The notes below the pieces were generated by a model that searched no databases, was not told the DNA's origin, and worked only from the letters and a program-made list of their open reading frames with translations. From Prunus persica (taxonomy: Eukaryota > Streptophyta > Magnoliopsida > Rosales > Rosaceae), in the NCBI RefSeq assembly GCF_000346465.2, contig NC_034014.1:27002106-27066105 (forward strand): a stretch of DNA of 64,000 bases, written 5' to 3'. The position numbers and the translations under genes are program-made. The number at the start of each line of letters is the position of its first letter. Position 1 is the stretch's first letter. This document shows positions 60,303-64,000 of the stretch, piece after piece.

Positions 60303-61545
60303 GAGCTTCCATTGAGGGATCCCTCAAATAAGCTTATTTGAGGGACACCCCTTGTAGGCCCCACTTCGGATTGTATTTCACTAATCCAAACCGTCTATTT
60401 TGTAGATACTCATTCAAAGATCATCCCTACAAAAAATCACTTGAATCCGATATCATTTGACCACTCAATTAAGTTATTGAAATTTTAGCATTTTCTTGAA
60501 GTACCGTGTTCATTGATTTTGTAAGACACAATTGGATGTCGAAACGTTTTCCGATTTGTCTAATTTTTTGTTAGGATGATCTATGAATGAAGACCTAAAA
60601 AATAGATGGTTTGGATCATTGGGAAAAAAATTGTAGAGTACCCTAAAGGGCGTCCCTCAAATAATTTTATTTGAGGGATCCCTCAATAGAAGGGGACTGT
60701 ATACAGAGAGCTTCCATTGAGGGATCCCTCAAATAAGCTTATTTGAGGGACACCCCTTGTAGGCCCCACTTCGGATTGTATTTCACTAATCCAAACCGTC
60801 TATTTTGTAGATACTCATTCAAAGATCATCCCTACAAAAAATCACTTGAATCCGATATCATTTGACCACTCAATTAAGTTATTGAAATTTTAGCATTTTC
60901 TTGAAGTACCGTGTTCATTGATTTTGTAAGACACAATTGGATGTCGAAACGGTTTCCGATTTGTCTAATTTTTTGTTAGGATGATCTATGAATGAAGACC
61001 TAAAAAATAGATGGTTTGGATCATTGGGAAAAAAATTGTAGAGTACCCTAAAGGGCGTCCCTCAAATAATTTTATTTGAGGGATCCCTCAATAGAAGGGG
61101 ACTGTATACAGAGAGCTTCCATTGAGGGATCCCTCAAATAAGCTTATTTGAGGGACACCCCTTGTAGGCCCCACTTCGGATTGTATTTCACTAATCCAAA
61201 CCGTCTATTTTGTAGATACTCATTCAAAGATCATCCCTACAAAAAATCACTTGAATCCGATATCATTTGACCACTCAATTAAGTTATTGAAATTTTAGCA
61301 TTTTCTTGAAGTACCGTGTTCATTGATTTTGTAAGACACAATTGGATGTCGAAACGGTTTCCGATTTGTCTAATTTTTTGTTAGGATGATCTATGAATGA
61401 AGACCTAAAAAATAGATGGTTTGGATCATTGGGAAAAAAATTGTAGAGTACCCTAAAGGGCGTCCCTCAAATAATTTTATTTGAGGGATCCCTCAATAGA
61501 AGGGGACTGTATACAGAGAGCTTCCATTGAGGGATCCCTCAAATA
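60299..61545 (+). mobile_element. Head-to-tail array of a 401-bp MITE (3 copies plus a stub)
   Basis: Units start CAGAGAGCTTCCATTGAGGG at 60299, 60704, 61109 and 61514 (exact 405-bp period). Each full unit ends TTGAGGGATCCCTCAATAGA then AGGGGACTG. Left and reversed right ends are long inverted repeats (ATTGAGGGATCCCTCAAATA). Each end also contains internal palindromes (TTGAGGGATCCCTCAA; AATAAGCTTATT). Units are separated by TATA. I saw one difference between copies (GAAACGTTTTCC in the first, GAAACGGTTTCC in the others). The fourth copy stops after about 32 bp. There is no coding capacity. CAG...CTG ends with TA flanks suggest a Tc1/mariner-type MITE, though the superfamily is an inference. 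Confidence 0.9.
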
Positions 61546-61583
61546 AAGCTATAGTGTAGCCTTCAAGCTATAGTGTAGCCTTC
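61546..61583. repeat. 19-bp perfect tandem repeat
   Basis: AAGCTATAGTGTAGCCTTC occurs twice in direct succession at the truncated end of the MITE array. Confidence 0.95.
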
Positions 61584-62014
61584 AAGTCGAGTTTAGTGGA
61601 CCTCAGATCGAGCCCCGCGTCGTTGACCCATGAAGCGGCAGTCAACAACTTTAGAAGGAGAAATTGTGAGAACCTTTACCAGAAATTTCTCACTGCTTAG
61701 CATAACTTACTCTCTAAGTTTATTGTAATGTTAATAAAAGATATCCTCAAAATTCTAATTTGGCCACCGCTAATCAATCCATTTTAGATGTTCAATGTGC
61801 CTCCTCTTCACTGATAAACTTTCATTTGTGTTCAATGTAGGGTTTAGGTTTGTAAGAAGATAATAAATAAACAAAAATTAATCAATGAAACAGACTTCAA
61901 AAAAAACAATGAAAGATGCATAGATAAAATATTAATGAAATCATCCAACCAATCATGACACAAATTACCAAGAAATCCAAAAACAAGCCACCCAAAAACG
62001 TTTACATGAAGTAA
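61584..62014. other. Intergenic with possible retroelement remnant
   Basis: A GC-richer stretch (GATCGAGCCCCGCGTCGTTG, 61607) looks unlike its surroundings and may be old transposon sequence. No gene is seen. Confidence 0.35.
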
Positions 62015-62531
62015 CTAAACAAGTCGAGCTTTAACAGATCTCCATGATGATTCTCCCATCACAATGCGCATTTTCTTCTTGCATGACAGGGGCTTTCCCT
62101 CGCAAGAGAAGACCCGTCCATCGCGAGAAACCCCCCCGTTGCGGCGGCTCTCCAGATGAAGCCTGATGTGCTTCTTAGGGTAAGCTATATGCTCAAAAGT
62201 GCTTGGAAAGTAGACAAACCAGTCGTCTCCACTCTTCCTAGTAATGATGCCTGCCCACCAACCGTCGTTGGCCAACGCATCAACCCTCTCGCCGGGAAAA
62301 GTCAGGCCAAACTTTAGTGCACACAGGCCGGACCTTGTCCACCTCCGCGATCTCTTCCAGAGCGGTGGACATATCATCCTCCTCCACCAGGTTCTTGTAC
62401 TTCACCTTTTACTTGTCCCCCAAGTTTTCAATTACAGTCGCTTCATAATACGAACCGTGAAACCCGTCTTGCTTGCTGCATACTTCTACCTCATCGCCTA
62501 CTTGAAAAACTTTTCTTGTGGTGAAAGCCAT
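62015..62531 (-). pseudogene. Broken Agenet (Tudor-like, DUF724-type) domain gene
   Basis: From the ATG at 62531 the frame reads MAFTTRKVFQVGDEVEVCSK and GFHGSYYEATVIENLGDK, the first Agenet module. A TAA at 62411-62409 interrupts it. The same frame then continues KVKYKNLVEEDD and AEVDKVRPV. A frameshift near 62325 follows. In the new frame are TFPGERVDALANDGWWAGII, DDWFVYFPSTFEHIAYPKKH and IRLHLE, the second module. Plant Agenet proteins read histone methylation or act in RNA transport and growth. With a stop and a frameshift, this copy cannot make the two-domain protein, unless an alternative start yields the second module alone. Confidence 0.85.
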
Positions 62532-62867
62532 TGCAGAGACTGATTAATGGAAGTGAATTGAGAAGCAATTGGAATATTTAGAGCTCTTTTCAGTTAAGAT
62601 GGTATGTGTAGGACTGTGTGGAAGACGTAAGTGAGCACCCAAATATTTATAGGTTGTGGTTTCCTGTTGATTTTATAGGTTAAGGATTGAAATATTTTAT
62701 ATTTTCATACATATCACACTACACGGCTTTGCTAGAAAGTCAAAATATTCTAAACTATTCCCTTTTATTTTGCGTGAGCCTCCTTTTTTGGCAAAGAAAT
62801 CCCTCCTTTCCCCTGTAACTCCTTTCATTCCCTTGTAACTACTTTTCTTAAATAGGTTTTCCTACAT
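62532..62867. other. Promoter of the Agenet pseudogene and AT-rich DNA
   Basis: The minus strand has CCTATAAATATTTGG near 62640-62655, a TATA box in the right place for the Agenet gene. Nothing else is recognised. Confidence 0.5.
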
Positions 62868-63250
62868 TCCTGCTAATGACAATATAATATGTGTATTAAT
62901 TTTTCTTTTTGTGTTTTTGATAAATTATTTTTCTACATGCGTCAAATCATGATTTGCAAGGCACATGTGTTAGGAATTCCTATTCCCTTTAATTAGGAAT
63001 TCATACATTTATGCCAATGACAATATGACATGTACATTAAGTTTTTCTTTGTGTTTTTCATAAATTATTTTTGCATACTTTGATACATTTATGCCCATGA
63101 CAATATGACATGTACATTAAGTTTTTCTTTTTGTGTTTTTCACAAATTATTTTTGCACACTTTGATACATTTCTGCCAATGACAACATGACATGTACATT
63201 AAATTTTTTTTCTTTTTTTCTTTTTCACATTATTTTTGCACATGCGTAAA
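62868..63250. repeat. ~80-bp tandem repeat, four diverged copies
   Basis: Units share ACATTTATGCCAATGACAAT, ATGACATGTACATTAAGTTT and TTATTTTTGCAC. They start near 62868, 63005, 63084 and 63165, with about 55 bp of other sequence between the first two. Confidence 0.8.
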
Positions 63251-63898
63251 ACTGTGATTTACAGAAAAGAGGAATATCTCATTCCAGAGAATGAAAGGAG
63301 GAGTATATCCCCTCCCAAAGAAGGCTACAGTCTCTCCATATGAAGGTATTATTTGTCCTGGAAAACGTGTTTTCCCATCTGTGATCCCATGGTGGCCAAC
63401 ACTACAGCACCAATATGCATACGCATGCCCATCCTGAACTTGATTGAGACTAGATATATTTTTTATGTTTTTTTTTTCTACATATAGACTTGTTATTAAG
63501 CTTTGGCAACATTTTATTTGATTTGTATGACATTTACTGGTCTTCTTGTTATATCTGCATTATAGATGTGATACTTTAGTTCAAATACAATACAATATAA
63601 TATTGTTGCTGATTTGTCTTTTGATTATTGCCTTATTTTTTGTTGCTAGAAGTTGCTACTGGCTTGCTTCTCGAGTTCTATTTTGGGTGATGGTTTCATT
63701 CACGATTCGATTTTATGCTATTGCTTGCCTGAAATCTTTTAGTTCGTCCAATATATTGAAAATTCGTTAATCCAATCGATATAAAAAAAAAGAGAAAAAA
63801 AAAAGAGGGAGAGACATTAAACAAACGGAAAGAAAGAGAGAGAAGAGGAAATAGAATATAAAAAAAAAAGAGGGTGAGATATTAAATGAATGGCAAAT
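63251..63898. other. AT-rich intergenic DNA
   Basis: Contains a hydrophobic open frame (63546-63770) without family resemblance and an A/G-rich tract (63781-63875). Confidence 0.4.
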
Positions 63899-63960
63899 GG
63901 GCCACATTCGACGGTCAAAACACAAATCCGGGCCATATTCGACGGTCAAAACACAAATCC
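63899..63960. repeat. 31-bp tandem duplication
   Basis: GGGCCACATTCGACGGTCAA continuing AACACAAATCC is repeated once with a single C-to-T change. Confidence 0.95.
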
Positions 63961-64000
63961 GTAATGAATTCACATACTTCAACTCCGTAACGGAGAAATA

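Noticed and set aside
60122..60364. Frame encoding an alternating Tyr-Ile run
   Set aside because: Translation of the TA microsatellite.
63546..63770. 74-aa hydrophobic plus-strand frame
   Set aside because: T-rich DNA yields such frames by chance; no conserved motif.

Overview
This is nuclear DNA of a eudicot plant. The genes have many short exons with canonical splice sites, AT-rich introns and spacers, polypyrimidine microsatellites in leaders, MITE-type transposons and a nuclear copy of plastid rRNA. The gene content would fit a woody rosid such as Rosaceae, but that placement is only an inference. One ambiguous base occurs at 50491. I rebuilt the exons by hand from splice junctions. All twelve multi-exon protein genes give joined lengths divisible by three with an uninterrupted frame.

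Layout. 0-5 kb: a small X8 (callose-binding type) protein gene, then debris: a broken LRR receptor kinase, a LINE tail and a plastid 23S rRNA fragment. 4.9-9.6 kb: vacuolar sorting receptor (minus). 10.4-12.1 kb: two small unusual ORFs and tRNA-His(GTG). 12.4-15.1 kb: TMEM87-like seven-TM protein (minus). 16-18.4 kb: two tandem DUF599 membrane protein genes (plus). 20-35.7 kb: three tandem group III WRKY genes of the WRKY70/54 type (minus) with shared promoter modules, the last two lying in ~5.8 kb duplicated units. 36.7-42.3 kb: ALA1-type P4-ATPase flippase (minus). 45.7-49.6 kb: a KEN-box coiled-coil protein and a plastid PRC-barrel protein (both minus). 51.5-58 kb: S6 kinase and STN8-like thylakoid kinase (both plus). 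58.6-64 kb: repeats, a chimeric PPR/DUF599 pseudogene, a tandem MITE array and a broken Agenet gene.

The genes do not form an operon-like system. The coherent functional block is the WRKY cluster, which probably acts in salicylate/defence control. Its paralogues share a TTTTGACG element just upstream of the TATA box and a distal block with TGACG and CACGT cores. The most noteworthy structures are: an 18-bp perfect hairpin over the ALA1 start codon carrying an overlapping uORF; a 64-codon uORF in the S6K leader; loss of the ancestral start codon in the first WRKY gene; a PPR-DUF599 fusion joined at microhomology; and a 405-bp-period head-to-tail MITE array. I found no previously undescribed enzymatic or defence system.
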